Positions 35,882-46,482 of a stretch of DNA of 64,000 nucleotides are shown in pieces. The notes under the pieces are model-generated. The model made no database searches. It saw only the letters and a program-made list of their open reading frames with translations, and had not been told where the DNA came from. Both the position numbers and the translations under genes were made by a program. Source of the DNA: Sphingopyxis panaciterrulae (lineage in GTDB: Bacteria; Pseudomonadota; Alphaproteobacteria; Sphingomonadales; Sphingomonadaceae); assembly GCF_014199295.1 (NCBI RefSeq), contig NZ_JACIJH010000001.1:310001-374000 (forward strand). Reading direction: 5' to 3'. Positions within the stretch are counted from its first letter, which is position 1. Each line of letters begins with the position of its first letter.

Positions 35882-36394
35882 TCAGGCGACTCCGGCGCGG
35901 AGCGGCCAGCGGCCGTGCTCGACATGGGTGGTCTTGCCGACGATGCTTTCGGTCAGGATGATCTCGTCGACCGTCCAGCCGATGGGCGGCATTTTCTGGG
36001 CGTTCAGGCGGTCGCCGCGATAGTTGATCGTGATATGCGGTTCGGGGGTGGTGCCGTCCATGATCGGCGCCTTCGCCGCGAGCAGATGATGGACCAGCGC
36101 CTTCTGGAACGTCCGCGCCTCGGCCAGCGGCTCGCGCGTGCGCAGCGTCACCGCCTTGCGGTTCTCGATCCGGTCGAAGCGGAGCGGAAAGGGCGCCGCG
36201 GCGAAGCTGTCCAGCGCGGCGATGGTCGCGGGCAGCCACTCGGGCGGCGCATGGTGCAGGTCGTAGAGCGAGATGAGCGTGACATGGAGGAGGTCGGGGC
36301 CGCGTCCGGGATCGTTGCGCGGCAGCGCGGCGATCGCCGCCTGCACCCCCGGCGGCGGCTTGGCCATGACGTAGAGGGGGTTCCGGGCGCGCAT
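35882..36394 (-). CDS. 2H phosphoesterase (2'-5' RNA ligase) family protein, second member
   Basis: 170 residues with the paired motifs HVTLIS (about residue 37) and HITINY (about residue 120) of the 2H superfamily. It differs strongly from the gene at 30739-31308 in both spacing and sequence, so the two are not recent duplicates. Expected role: phosphodiester chemistry on RNA ends or cyclic nucleotides; not resolvable further. It is transcribed away from the retron, whose promoter begins about 40 bases from its start. Confidence 0.8.
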   Translation of the reverse strand: MRARNPLYVMAKPPPGVQAAIAALPRNDPGRGPDLLHVTLISLYDLHHAPPEWLPATIAALDSFAAAPFPLRFDRIENRKAVTLRTREPLAEARTFQKALVHHLLAAKAPIMDGTTPEPHITINYRGDRLNAQKMPPIGWTVDEIILTESIVGKTTHVEHGRWPLRAGVA

Positions 36395-36435
36395 GGTGGG
36401 CGTGTAGCATGATGTGGGGGTGATACATGACCATC

Positions 36436-36464
36436 TTGACTAAAAATATTCCGGGTAAGATAGT
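36436..36464 (+). promoter_or_regulatory. Predicted retron promoter
   Basis: TTGACT (36436-36441), 17 bases, GATAGT (36459-36464). Transcription would begin near 36471, which is exactly where the predicted a1 strand of the retron RNA begins. Confidence 0.5.
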
Positions 36465-36470
36465 ACTGGA

Positions 36471-36628
36471 GCTTACGCGATTAAGTGCCGGAGACGGTAC
36501 TTTGTCTGGCGCTTCGCCAGATATCACGTAATTGGTCAATTCTATGGGCCCCGAACGGACGAAGGATTCGTCCGCCAAAGGCCGCTCCGCTCGTACGAAT
36601 CCTTCGTCCGTTCGGGGCTTAGGTAAGC
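36471..36628 (+). ncRNA. Predicted retron msr-msd RNA
   Basis: Lies immediately 5' of the retron effector, where type II-A retrons carry their RNA. The ends can pair: GCTTAC (36471-36476, a1) with GTAAGC (36623-36628, a2). After a1 come three short hairpins suiting the msr: 36485-36500 (GTGCCG/CGGTAC, GAGA loop), 36505-36521 (TCTGGCG/CGCCAGA, 3-base loop) and 36530-36541 (AATTG/CAATT). The msd candidate is a long hairpin with perfect 24-bp arms at 36548-36571 and 36595-36618 around a 23-base loop. The branching G is probably just after a1 (36477 or 36479). The a1/a2 pairing is short, so the exact ends are uncertain. Confidence 0.65.
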
Positions 36629-36635
36629 AACCGGG

Positions 36636-37562
36636 ATGCTGTCGGCTTTCATTGAAAACTTGAATGCTGACAGCACCCGCGTTTACTCCCCAAAACCATA
36701 TTTTTTGCTCTGTGGAGGACCAGTATCTTCCATAGCTGATCCACACCCAATTTCTCTGCGAGATGCGTTTCTGCGCGCTGAGGCGGGTGTAGCTATTAAG
36801 AACGCTGAAATAGTTCAGATAGAAGAGATACAAGAGTATTTTGAGAAAGACTGTCCTTATAAGGATTTAGTGGAATTTGAGCGCGATATCGCTCAGATAA
36901 GCGATATGGTGCTCTTGTTTTCCGAAAGCCCAGGAAGTTTTACGGAGCTTGGATCATTCTCCTCATATAGAGAGATACATGAGAAACTTCTCGTAGTAGT
37001 CCAATCAAAATATTTGACAAAATCAAGTTTTATTTTGAAAGGCCCTGTAACTTTCTTGCGAAGAAAATATAAAAATTCTGTGTTTTCTATAACTAACGGT
37101 CAGGTTGGTATAAAAGGTCCAAGTTTTTCGTCCGTGAAGCCGGAGGTGCTTCTGTCAGTTTTGAAATCTCCGATAAATGAGAGGCTTCTGGAGTCGAAGG
37201 GCCGGACAACTTTTCAAAAAAATAGATTTAGCCACAGGTGTAAGCTGTATATAGCTTTTCTAAAGGAATTTTCGGTTCTTAAGGACGATGAATTGAAGGT
37301 TCTTTTTGATGCGTTTGGCGTTAAACTTAGTGATGCCCTTTTAGATAGAATAGCATTTTGCTGTAAGTGCGTTCGCTGGTCTGGAGCCTCGCAAGCCGGG
37401 TTTGATCGCGTTCATTTTGCATTAAATGGAAACGAGGCGGCGAAATTTGAGTTGAACGGGGAGTATGCTGATAAGCTACGACGCAGAGTAGAGATTAGGC
37501 AGCATTGGATTCAGACCGATCCGGCGAGGATCGACGCCCACGCTGAGGCGGTCGGGCTATGA
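36636..37562 (+). CDS. Retron effector, nucleoside-deoxyribosyltransferase-like (type II-A)
   Basis: 308 residues, resembling the effector encoded with retron Eco1/Ec86. The N-terminal half has the deoxyribosyltransferase-like motifs FLLCGG (residues 23-28) and LFSESPGSFTELGSF (94-108), with the family's conserved Glu in FTELG. The C-terminal half (from about 195) should be the DNA-binding winged-helix part. In the Eco1 system this protein assembles with the reverse transcriptase and msDNA and becomes toxic, depleting NAD-type or nucleotide substrates, when phage disturbs the complex; that role is inferred here. Composition is clearly AT-rich against the high-GC surroundings. The last four bases overlap the reverse transcriptase start. 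Confidence 0.87.
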   Translation: MLSAFIENLNADSTRVYSPKPYFLLCGGPVSSIADPHPISLRDAFLRAEAGVAIKNAEIVQIEEIQEYFEKDCPYKDLVEFERDIAQISDMVLLFSESPGSFTELGSFSSYREIHEKLLVVVQSKYLTKSSFILKGPVTFLRRKYKNSVFSITNGQVGIKGPSFSSVKPEVLLSVLKSPINERLLESKGRTTFQKNRFSHRCKLYIAFLKEFSVLKDDELKVLFDAFGVKLSDALLDRIAFCCKCVRWSGASQAGFDRVHFALNGNEAAKFELNGEYADKLRRRVEIRQHWIQTDPARIDAHAEAVGL

Positions 37563-38515
37563 CAAGCAAACTCATCGAGTTCCTCGTCTCTGAAGTGGGC
37601 CTTAGCGCTCGTAACATAGAGCGTTTAATCCAAACTGCGCCGGAGCGGTATAAAGTCTATCACATCCGGAAGCGCAGCGGTGGGTGGAGAGAGATTGCCC
37701 AGCCGGCGACTGAGCTTAAGATTGTGCAGCGAGCTATAGTCGAAAAATATCTTAAGCACCTTCCCATTCATCCGGCCGCAACGGCTTATGTGCCGGGATC
37801 GTCGATCAGGCGGAATGCCGCGATACACTCTGTCAACGGTCCGATACTGAAATATGACTTCAAGGAGTTTTTCCCCTCAATCACCGAGCGGGCTTGGCTA
37901 AGGTATTGTGAAATTCATGGTATTTTTGATAGAGTAGAGGCCATACAGTTTGGGCGTCTGCTATTTCGAAGGCCGCATGGAGGCACAATTCTTCGTCTTT
38001 CTATAGGGGCTCCCTCCTCGCCCATTCTAAGCAACGTTTTGATGTATGAATTTGATAAAATGTTGCATGAGCGAGTCGCTCAGCACTCAGTCACATATAC
38101 CCGATATGCTGATGATCTTACGTTCTCCGCTCGGAGGACGGGGTATCTTAATTCTGTAAATAGAATACTCCGCTCAACAATCTCTCAAGTTCAGTTGCCT
38201 AAGATTAAGATAAATGAGGAGAAAACTGTGGTTGCGACGGAAAAATACCGTCGCCAAGTTACGGGGCTGATTTTGACGAACGATAAGAGAGTTTCTCTAG
38301 GCCGAGAAAGAAAGCGGAATCTTCGCGCAGCGCTTCATCATTTCCGAGAAGGCAAACTAGATATCGATCAAAGCGTAAAGCTTGCAGGCCTTATGGCGTT
38401 CGCTCGTGATGTGGAGCCCGAATTCTATACCAGAATGGAGCTAACATACGGAAAAGATTTGCTATCGCAGCTCAAGTATTTGGTTAAGGGGTATCGGCGT
38501 CCTGAATATCGCTAA
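37559..38515 (+). CDS. Retron reverse transcriptase
   Basis: 318 residues, full length for a retron RT. Retron-specific region X is RNAAIH (NAxxH, residues 86-90). The palm has KYDFKEFFPSI (98-108), IGAPSSPILSN (149-159) and the catalytic YADD box (183-186). Region Y with VTG (234-236, QVTGLIL), which reads the msr stem, follows, then the thumb. It would prime from a guanosine 2'-OH in the msr and copy the msd into msDNA. The start overlaps the effector stop (ATGA). It has the same AT-rich composition as the effector, unlike thiC 38 bases downstream, consistent with transfer as a unit. Confidence 0.95.
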   Translation: MTSKLIEFLVSEVGLSARNIERLIQTAPERYKVYHIRKRSGGWREIAQPATELKIVQRAIVEKYLKHLPIHPAATAYVPGSSIRRNAAIHSVNGPILKYDFKEFFPSITERAWLRYCEIHGIFDRVEAIQFGRLLFRRPHGGTILRLSIGAPSSPILSNVLMYEFDKMLHERVAQHSVTYTRYADDLTFSARRTGYLNSVNRILRSTISQVQLPKIKINEEKTVVATEKYRRQVTGLILTNDKRVSLGRERKRNLRAALHHFREGKLDIDQSVKLAGLMAFARDVEPEFYTRMELTYGKDLLSQLKYLVKGYRRPEYR

Positions 38516-38553
38516 TACCCCCACCATAACGTGCGTGCGCGCAAGCGGTTGGG

Positions 38554-40600
<2,047 letters not shown>

Positions 40601-40642
40601 GGCGGGGACTATAGAGGGGCTTGGGCCGAAGGGGAAGGGGGC

Positions 40643-41098
40643 TCAGCCGGTCCGGCGTGCGAGCCAGACGCCGGCGATCATCAGCGCGATGCCGGCGGTG
40701 CGCCGGGCATCGATGGGAAAGCGCAGCGAGCCGAAGAGGCCGAAATGGTCGATCGCGGCGGCGCTGACGAGCTGGCCGACGAGGACGAAGAAGATCGCGT
40801 TGCCGACTCCGAAGCGCGGCGCGATGAAGGTCACTGCGATCACATAGAAGGCGACGAACAGTCCGCCGAAGTAAAATTGCGGCGGCACCCCGGACGACAG
40901 CCGCACGTCGCCGAGCGATTCCGTCGCGGCGGCGCCCGCGAGCGCGATCAGCAGCGCGAGGCCGAAGAGGATCACCGAGGCCGCCATCGGGCTGCCGAGC
41001 CGCGCGCCGAGGCCGCCGTTGAGCGCGGCGAGGATCGGGATGCCGACCCCGGTCAGGAACATGATGAGGGCGAAGCTGGTCGCCTGGCCGCTGGTCAT
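40643..41098 (-). CDS. YdcZ-type DMT family membrane protein
   Basis: Inner-membrane protein of about 151 residues with five hydrophobic helices, the size of a half-transporter. The helix-1 pattern GIPILAALNGGLGARLGSPMAAS and the QLVSAAAIDHFGLFG stretch match the DUF606/YdcZ branch of the drug/metabolite transporters, which are thought to act as dimers. The ATG at 41098 overlaps the stop of the tautomerase gene, so the pair is coupled. Substrate unknown. Confidence 0.85.
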   Translation of the reverse strand: MTSGQATSFALIMFLTGVGIPILAALNGGLGARLGSPMAASVILFGLALLIALAGAAATESLGDVRLSSGVPPQFYFGGLFVAFYVIAVTFIAPRFGVGNAIFFVLVGQLVSAAAIDHFGLFGSLRFPIDARRTAGIALMIAGVWLARRTG

Positions 41099-41316
41099 CG
41101 CGGCGCGTCCTTCGCCGCCAGCGCGGCGCGATGCTCGCGCACCGGCAGGCCGCCGATGCCCCAATTGTCCAATTCGACCTCGTCGATGGTGACGACGGTG
41201 GTGGCGGGGTTCTTGCCCAGCGTGCGCTGGAGCAATTCGGTCACGCCGGCGATCAGCGCGCGCTTCTGCTCGGCGGTCGCGTCTTCGCGGGTGATGCGGA
41301 TGTTCACATAGGGCAT
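41095..41316 (-). CDS. 4-oxalocrotonate tautomerase family protein
   Basis: 73 residues. After Met removal the N-terminal residue is the catalytic proline (MPYVNIRITREDATAEQKRAL), and a central helix and the second strand (TTVVTIDEVELDNWGIGG) follow as in 4-OT enzymes. The chain is about ten residues longer at its C-terminus than classic 62-residue forms. The natural substrate cannot be inferred from the neighbours (a YdcZ-type transporter and a porin). Confidence 0.9.
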   Translation of the reverse strand: MPYVNIRITREDATAEQKRALIAGVTELLQRTLGKNPATTVVTIDEVELDNWGIGGLPVREHRAALAAKDAPR

Positions 41317-41414
41317 GGGCGTTCCTTCCTGTTCGCCGGGCCCTTGTTCGCCATCGCGGCGCGACGGGGAAGATATTTCTGCTTGGTCCGCCGCGACAAT
41401 CGCTTGGGCGGCGG

Positions 41415-42458
41415 TCAGAATTGATAGGCGACGCCGCCGCCCGCGATCCACTGATCGCGGTCGCCGGCGATGCTGACGATCGGCGAGCGGGCGAAGCGGC
41501 TGGCCATGCGGCCGTATTGGAGGCCGCCGATCAGCGCGAGGCCCTTGCGGAGGTCGCCCGACAGCGCATAGGCGCCGGCGAGGCCGATCTGATATTTGCC
41601 CACCGTCGTCTTGCGCCCGGCGGCGTCATAGACGGGAAGGCCGCTTGCGGCGCTGCCCGCGGGGTCGATGTCGTAATAATAGCGGCCGAAGCCCTTGCCG
41701 TAGATATTGACCGAGGCCGAAAGGCCGATGAAGGCGCGCTTCGAGATCGGGGTGCCATATTCGACCGTCGGCGAGACGACCCAGCTTCCGTGGCGGCCCG
41801 AGATGTCCTTGAGCGCGACGACGCGCGCGCCGATCTGATCATATTTGCTGGTCAGCACGCCGGTATAGGAGACGCCGGCGGAAAAGCCGGCCTCGACGGC
41901 GAGCTTGCGCTTGCCGAGCGCGTCGACCTGGTCGTCCTTGACCCGCCCGCTGCGGTCGCTGCGCAGGTTGACGAGCGGCCCGAATTTCCAGTCCAGCCGC
42001 CGCCCGCTCCGCTGACGGATCAGGTTGACCTGCAGATTGGTGCCGCGGGTCGAGAAGGAATAGCCGCTGACGCGGCCGCGCACATAGAAGCCGGGCAGAA
42101 TCCTGTTGTCGTCGGCGCCATTGTAGCGCGGCACGCTGATCACGCCGACCGCGACGCCGAAATAGTCGCGCGACCAGGTGCGGTCGGGATCGTCGTCCTG
42201 CGGGCGGGCGGGGGGAAGCAGGATATCCTCGTTGACCTCGCTGTCCTGCAGGAAGCGGGCGGGCGCGGGCTGCGCCGGCAGCGGGACGTCGGGTGCGCCG
42301 TCGGCAGCGGCGAGCCGATCGCCGTCATCGGCGAGCGCGCGCTCGTCGGCCGCCTGCGCCGGGGCGGCCAGCACCGCGGCGAGGACAAGAAGGGCGAAAG
42401 GGGGAAGGCGGCGGGCAAGGCAGGGGAGAAACCGGTCCATAGATTGAGAGAGTCCCAT
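41415..42458 (-). CDS. MipA/OmpV family outer-membrane protein
   Basis: About 347 residues from the ATG at 42458, which has AGAGGGG roughly 7 bases upstream. The signal peptide ends in APAQAA. The mature part contains YFGVAVGVISVPRYNGADDNRILPGFYVRGRVSGYSFSTRG and alternating strands ending in a C-terminal aromatic (GVAYQF), the pattern of the MltA-interacting protein/OmpV barrels. Relatives act as scaffolds for murein enzymes or as small porins; neither is proven here. An unusually acidic, proline-rich linker lies between the signal peptide and the first strand. Confidence 0.9.
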   Translation of the reverse strand: MGLSQSMDRFLPCLARRLPPFALLVLAAVLAAPAQAADERALADDGDRLAAADGAPDVPLPAQPAPARFLQDSEVNEDILLPPARPQDDDPDRTWSRDYFGVAVGVISVPRYNGADDNRILPGFYVRGRVSGYSFSTRGTNLQVNLIRQRSGRRLDWKFGPLVNLRSDRSGRVKDDQVDALGKRKLAVEAGFSAGVSYTGVLTSKYDQIGARVVALKDISGRHGSWVVSPTVEYGTPISKRAFIGLSASVNIYGKGFGRYYYDIDPAGSAASGLPVYDAAGRKTTVGKYQIGLAGAYALSGDLRKGLALIGGLQYGRMASRFARSPIVSIAGDRDQWIAGGGVAYQF

Positions 42459-42588
42459 GATATTGCCCCTCTGGAGCAAGCTCTATGTCATTGCCGGGGC
42501 AATGCAAAGGCCGCGTCTTGCCGGCGCGCGCTTTTCCCGCCATCGTGATCCCCATGTATCAGGACCCAGGCTTCGGAAAGATGAACGC

Positions 42589-42834
42589 ATGAGCCGCGCG
42601 CCGCGCCTTGCCGGCTATGCGCTGATGGCCGCGGCGGCGCTGCTCGCGCTCGCGATGCGGCGCGGGGCGGTGGACGCGATCGGTCCCTTTCCGGCGGTCG
42701 CGGTGGCGCTGTTCCTCGGCATGCTGGGGATGATGCTGGTCTTCACCGACCTGATGGTGCGCGGGCTTTATGCGCAGGTCGATGCGGCGAAGCGGGAGGA
42801 GGATGCCGAGCAGGACCGGGCCCCACCTCTTTAG
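42589..42834 (+). CDS. Small two-helix membrane protein
   Basis: 81 residues from the ATG at 42589, with GGAAAG 8 bases upstream. Two hydrophobic segments (YALMAAAALLALAM and FPAVAVALFLGMLGMMLVFTDLMV) are followed by a charged tail (YAQVDAAKREEDAEQDRAPPL). No family recognised. Divergent from the MipA gene, 130 bases away. Confidence 0.6.
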   Translation: MSRAPRLAGYALMAAAALLALAMRRGAVDAIGPFPAVAVALFLGMLGMMLVFTDLMVRGLYAQVDAAKREEDAEQDRAPPL

Positions 42835-42949
42835 GGACAGGACCCCAGGCAGCGTGGACAAATTCCATGCCAGGCGAATGTCTGCCTGGAAAGAGCGGGT
42901 TGGAGGCGACGAAATGGCGGGAAGGGGGTGGGAAACTGCCTCGCGGCCT

Positions 42950-43052
42950 CGTCATGCTGAACTTGTTTCAGCATCCATGGCCGGACCTCTCACCCTGCGC
43001 TGCGCCGAAGGAAACGGCAGGCCATGGACCCTGAAACAAGTTCAGGGTGACG
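42950..43052. repeat. REPIN-like inverted repeat, family F (copy 2)
   Basis: Arms 42950-42984 and 43020-43052 surround a 35-base spacer. The left arm is the ATGCTG...CAGCAT variant and the right arm is the ACCCTG...CAGGGT variant, the reverse of copy 1. It occupies the 381-base gap 42835-43215, in which nothing else was identified before dxs. Confidence 0.87.
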
Positions 43053-43215
43053 ATGATGGAAACGTCGCCTTCCGGTCGAAACCGGACGGCCCGCTTTCCA
43101 TCGGGTTACGGCGAATATCGGTCAATCGAATTTGTCCACGCCGCCTAGATAGAAGCGGGATCATGGCGGCGGCTTTTCGTTCGACAGGGTGGGCGGCAGC
43201 CTTTATGACGACGCC

Positions 43216-45144
43216 ATGACCGATCGACCGCCTACGCCGCTGCTCGACACGGTGGACCTCCCCGCCGATCTTCGCAAGCTGAAGCCCGAACACCTCCGCC
43301 AGCTCGCCGACGAGCTGCGCGCCGAAACCATTTCCGCCGTCGGGACGACGGGCGGGCATCTGGGGTCGGGGCTGGGCGTCGTCGAGCTGACCGTCGCGAT
43401 CCATTATGTGTTCGACACGCCGCGCGACAAGCTCGTGTGGGACGTCGGGCACCAATGCTATCCGCACAAGATATTGACCGGGCGCCGCGACCGCATCCGC
43501 ACGCTGCGCCAGGGCGGCGGCCTGTCGGGCTTCACCAAGCGCAGCGAGAGCGAGTACGACCCGTTCGGGGCGGCGCATTCGTCGACCTCGATCAGCGCCG
43601 CGCTCGGCTTTGCGGTCGCGAACAGGCTGAAGGACGAACCCGGCCGCGCGATCGCGGTGATCGGCGACGGGTCGATGTCGGCGGGCATGGCCTATGAGGC
43701 GATGAACAACGCCAAGCAGGCGGGCAACCGGCTGATCGTCATTCTGAACGACAATGACATGTCGATCGCGCCGCCGGTCGGCGGGCTGTCGGCCTATCTG
43801 GCGCGGCTGGTGTCGTCGCGGCCTTTCCTGGAGCTGCGCGAGATCGCGCGGCGCTTTGCGCGCAAATTGCCGCAGCCGCTGCACAAGGCGGCGCGCAAGA
43901 CCGACGAATTCGCGCGCGGCATGGCGATGGGCGGCACCCTGTTCGAGGAATTGGGATTCTATTATGTCGGGCCGATCGACGGGCATAATCTGGAGCATCT
44001 GATCCCGGTGCTGGAGAATGTCCGCGACAGCGACCATGGCCCGGTGCTGATCCATGCGGTGACGACCAAGGGCAAGGGCTATGCCCCCGCCGAGGCGGCG
44101 GCCGACAAATATCATGGCGTGCAGAAATTCGACGTCATCACCGGCGAGCAGGCGAAGGCGCCGCCGGGACCGCCGTCCTATCAGAATGTGTTCGGCGAAA
44201 CGCTGGCGAAGCTGGCCGAGACCGATCCGCGCATCGTCGCGATCACCGCGGCGATGCCATCGGGCACCGGCGTCGACAGGTTCGCGAAGGCGCATCCCGA
44301 CCGCAGCTTCGACGTCGGCATCGCCGAGCAGCATGGGGTGACATTCGCCGCGGGGCTGGCGGCGCAGGGGATGCGGCCGTTCGCGGCGATCTATTCGACC
44401 TTCCTCCAGCGCGCCTATGACCAGGTCGTCCACGACGTCGCGATCCAGAATCTGCCGGTGCGCTTCGCGATCGACCGCGCCGGGCTGGTCGGCGCCGACG
44501 GGTCGACGCATGCGGGCAGCTTCGACATCACCTATCTGGCGACGCTGCCCAACATGGTGGTGATGGCGGCGGCCGACGAGGCCGAACTGGTCCACATGAC
44601 CTATACCGCGGCCGAACATGACGAAGGGCCGATCGCGTTTCGCTATCCGCGCGGCAACGGCACCGGCGTGCCGCTGCCCGCGGTGCCCGAGAAGCTGGAG
44701 ATCGGCAAGGGACGCGTCGTGCGTAGCGGCAAGACGGTCGCGATCCTGTCGCTCGGCACCCGGCTCGCCGAGGCGCTGAAGGCCGCCGATACTTTGGAAG
44801 CGAGGGGCCTGTCGACGAGCGTGATCGACCTGCGCTTCGCCAAGCCGCTCGACGAGGCGCTGATCCGCACGACGCTGGCCAACCATGAGGTGTGCGTGAC
44901 GATCGAGGAGGGCAGCATCGGCGGCCTCGGCGCGCATGTGCTGACGCTGGCGAGCGATGAAGGGCTGATCGACGCGGGGCTGAAGCTGCGTACGATGCGG
45001 CTGCCCGACGCGTTCCAGGACCAGGACGCCCCGCAGGCGCAATATGACGCCGCCGGCCTCAACGCGCCGCAGATCGTCGACACGGTGCTGAAGGCGCTGC
45101 GCCACAACAGCGCGGGCGTGGAGGAGGCGGGGGCGCGGGCATGA
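43216..45144 (+). CDS. dxs: 1-deoxy-D-xylulose-5-phosphate synthase
   Basis: Thiamine-diphosphate enzyme of 642 residues that condenses pyruvate and glyceraldehyde-3-phosphate, the first step of the MEP isoprenoid pathway. The ThDP motif runs from GDG (150-152) to NN (164-165). [15 protein letters not shown] and the transketolase half with the catalytic Glu in [16 protein letters not shown] are present, and the C-terminal transketolase domain is complete. The ATG at 43216 is chosen over an in-frame GTG at 43189; neither has a strong ribosome site. The stop codon overlaps the start of an Mrr-type nuclease gene. Confidence 0.97.
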   Translation: MTDRPPTPLLDTVDLPADLRKLKPEHLRQLADELRAETISAVGTTGGHLGSGLGVVELTVAIHYVFDTPRDKLVWDVGHQCYPHKILTGRRDRIRTLRQGGGLSGFTKRSESEYDPFGAAHSSTSISAALGFAVANRLKDEPGRAIAVIGDGSMSAGMAYEAMNNAKQAGNRLIVILNDNDMSIAPPVGGLSAYLARLVSSRPFLELREIARRFARKLPQPLHKAARKTDEFARGMAMGGTLFEELGFYYVGPIDGHNLEHLIPVLENVRDSDHGPVLIHAVTTKGKGYAPAEAAADKYHGVQKFDVITGEQAKAPPGPPSYQNVFGETLAKLAETDPRIVAITAAMPSGTGVDRFAKAHPDRSFDVGIAEQHGVTFAAGLAAQGMRPFAAIYSTFLQRAYDQVVHDVAIQNLPVRFAIDRAGLVGADGSTHAGSFDITYLATLPNMVVMAAADEAELVHMTYTAAEHDEGPIAFRYPRGNGTGVPLPAVPEKLEIGKGRVVRSGKTVAILSLGTRLAEALKAADTLEARGLSTSVIDLRFAKPLDEALIRTTLANHEVCVTIEEGSIGGLGAHVLTLASDEGLIDAGLKLRTMRLPDAFQDQDAPQAQYDAAGLNAPQIVDTVLKALRHNSAGVEEAGARA

Positions 45145-46007
45145 GGCAGAGCGAGCAGCCGTTCAAGCATCGGGTTCCGACATTCGATGAGTTGAACTGG
45201 CCGGCGTTGGTCGCTCTCCGAGAGCTGGGAGGATCGGCCTCGATATCCGAACATTTGAGCAAGCTTGTAGAACTGAAAGAGGTGCCGGATTCTATTGCCG
45301 GCATTTTACATGGTGATTCTGGACGAACAGAACTGGAGTATCGGCTCGCTTGGGCTCGCACATGGCTTCGACGCTGTGGATATATCGAGAATAGTGCGCG
45401 AGGTGTTTGGAGTGTAACCGAAGCCGGGGAAGTTGCTACACGGGAAGCGTTAGCAAAGCAAATAAGCGAATTGAGATCGCAAGATCAAAGGAAATATGCT
45501 TCCAAAAACGGGATGTCAGATTCGAGCGCAACAGGCAATGATGCAGTTGAAGATTGGCAAGATACGCTTCTTTCTGTTCTCCGCCGTATGGACCCAGCGG
45601 CCTTTGAGCGCTTGGCTCAACGTTTATTGAGAGAATCTGGTTTCGTGCAGGTGGAGGTCACGGGGCGATCCGGAGACGGAGGAATTGATGGCACGGGCAT
45701 CCTGCGCCTGAGCCTCATGTCGTTCCATGTCCTCTTTCAATGCAAACGTTATCAAGGATCGGTCGGATCAGGCGCTGTTCGAGATTTCCGCGGTGCGATG
45801 ATGGGTCGCACTGACAAGGGGTTGATCATCACGACCGGGACCTTTTCACCTGATGCTCGCCGGGAAGCCACGCGGGATGGCGCCCCTCCAATTGATTTGA
45901 TCGACGGGGTGGCGCTTTGTGAAAAGCTTAAGGAACTGCAGTTAGGAGTATCGACCAAGATGGTCGAGGAAATCGCTATCCGCCCCGAATGGTTTGAGCA
46001 AATCTGA
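45141..46007 (+). CDS. Mrr-type restriction endonuclease
   Basis: 288 residues. The N-terminal winged-helix Mrr_N domain (about 10-100: [28 protein letters not shown] ... [18 protein letters not shown]) is followed by an Mrr_cat nuclease domain (about 145-250). The PD-(D/E)xK core is visible as [10 protein letters not shown] followed by [22 protein letters not shown], where Asp and the QxK motif bind metal. Such type IV enzymes cut modified DNA. The ATG overlaps the dxs stop by four bases, an unusual partner for a housekeeping gene. Composition is noticeably lower in GC than dxs, suggesting acquisition. No methyltransferase is nearby. Confidence 0.88.
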   Translation: MRQSEQPFKHRVPTFDELNWPALVALRELGGSASISEHLSKLVELKEVPDSIAGILHGDSGRTELEYRLAWARTWLRRCGYIENSARGVWSVTEAGEVATREALAKQISELRSQDQRKYASKNGMSDSSATGNDAVEDWQDTLLSVLRRMDPAAFERLAQRLLRESGFVQVEVTGRSGDGGIDGTGILRLSLMSFHVLFQCKRYQGSVGSGAVRDFRGAMMGRTDKGLIITTGTFSPDARREATRDGAPPIDLIDGVALCEKLKELQLGVSTKMVEEIAIRPEWFEQI

Positions 46008-46271
46008 CTAACGATAAACCTCGCGCCGGTGGCCGACCGCGATGACGACGATCACCATTCGGCCATCCTCTATCTTCGCGATCACGCGATAGTCGCCGAT
46101 GCGATAGCGCCAGTGACCGGCATAGTCGCCGACGAGAGCGTGGCCGCGTTGGCGGGGATCATCCAGAGCGGCGATCTGGCGCAATGTTTTGACGATTCTT
46201 TGCTGATCCACCTTGGCGAGACCGTCGAACTGCTTGTCGACGCGCCTTGAAAACTCAATCTTCCAGACCAA
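46008..46271 (-). CDS. RelE/ParE family toxin
   Basis: 87 residues with the RelE fold: WKIEFSRRVDKQFDGL, then LRQIAALDDPRQRGHALVGDYAGHWRYRIGDYRVIAKIEDGRMVIVVIAVGHRREVYR. The RYRIGDYRVI strand and the C-terminal GHRREVY hold the basic and tyrosine residues used by ribosome-dependent RelE ribonucleases. Its start overlaps the antitoxin gene by 17 bases, antitoxin first, as usual. It ends directly against the Mrr gene stop. Confidence 0.93.
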   Translation of the reverse strand: MVWKIEFSRRVDKQFDGLAKVDQQRIVKTLRQIAALDDPRQRGHALVGDYAGHWRYRIGDYRVIAKIEDGRMVIVVIAVGHRREVYR

Positions 46272-46473
46272 GGCGCCGGATCACTTCTTCGATGGGAATA
46301 TTCTGCGAAGGATCATAGTCCGCCAAGGCGGCTTCGAGCAACGCGATGTCCTCGAGTTCGTCGATATATTCTTCGATCGCCTTTCGCGCGAGTGCGGTCT
46401 TGGTGCGGCCCGATTTCTTCGCGGCGGCGGTCAGCCGCTCTTCGAGTTCCTTGTCGAGGCGAATGGCAAGCAT
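46255..46473 (-). CDS. Ribbon-helix-helix antitoxin (RelB/CopG-like)
   Basis: 72 residues. The N-terminal strand and two helices (MLAIRLDKELEERLTAAAKKSGRTKTALARKAIEEYIDEL) are a ribbon-helix-helix DNA-binding domain. The acidic C-terminal part (DPSQNIPIEEVIRRLGLED) should wrap the toxin. AAGGAG lies 9 bases before the ATG and overlaps the edge of a palindromic operator, so the protein very likely represses its own operon. Confidence 0.93.
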   Translation of the reverse strand: MLAIRLDKELEERLTAAAKKSGRTKTALARKAIEEYIDELEDIALLEAALADYDPSQNIPIEEVIRRLGLED

Positions 46474-46482
46474 GACGGCGCT

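Noticed and set aside
36548..36618. Long perfect hairpin as a terminator or REPIN
   Set aside because: No T-run follows, its arms match none of the repeat families in the window, and its place before a retron effector fits an msd stem better.
36720..36735. CCAGTATCTTCC as a distant partner (a2) for the region upstream of the retron RNA
   Set aside because: Pairing is interrupted and it lies inside the effector coding sequence; the GCTTAC/GTAAGC pair at the RNA ends is a better fit.
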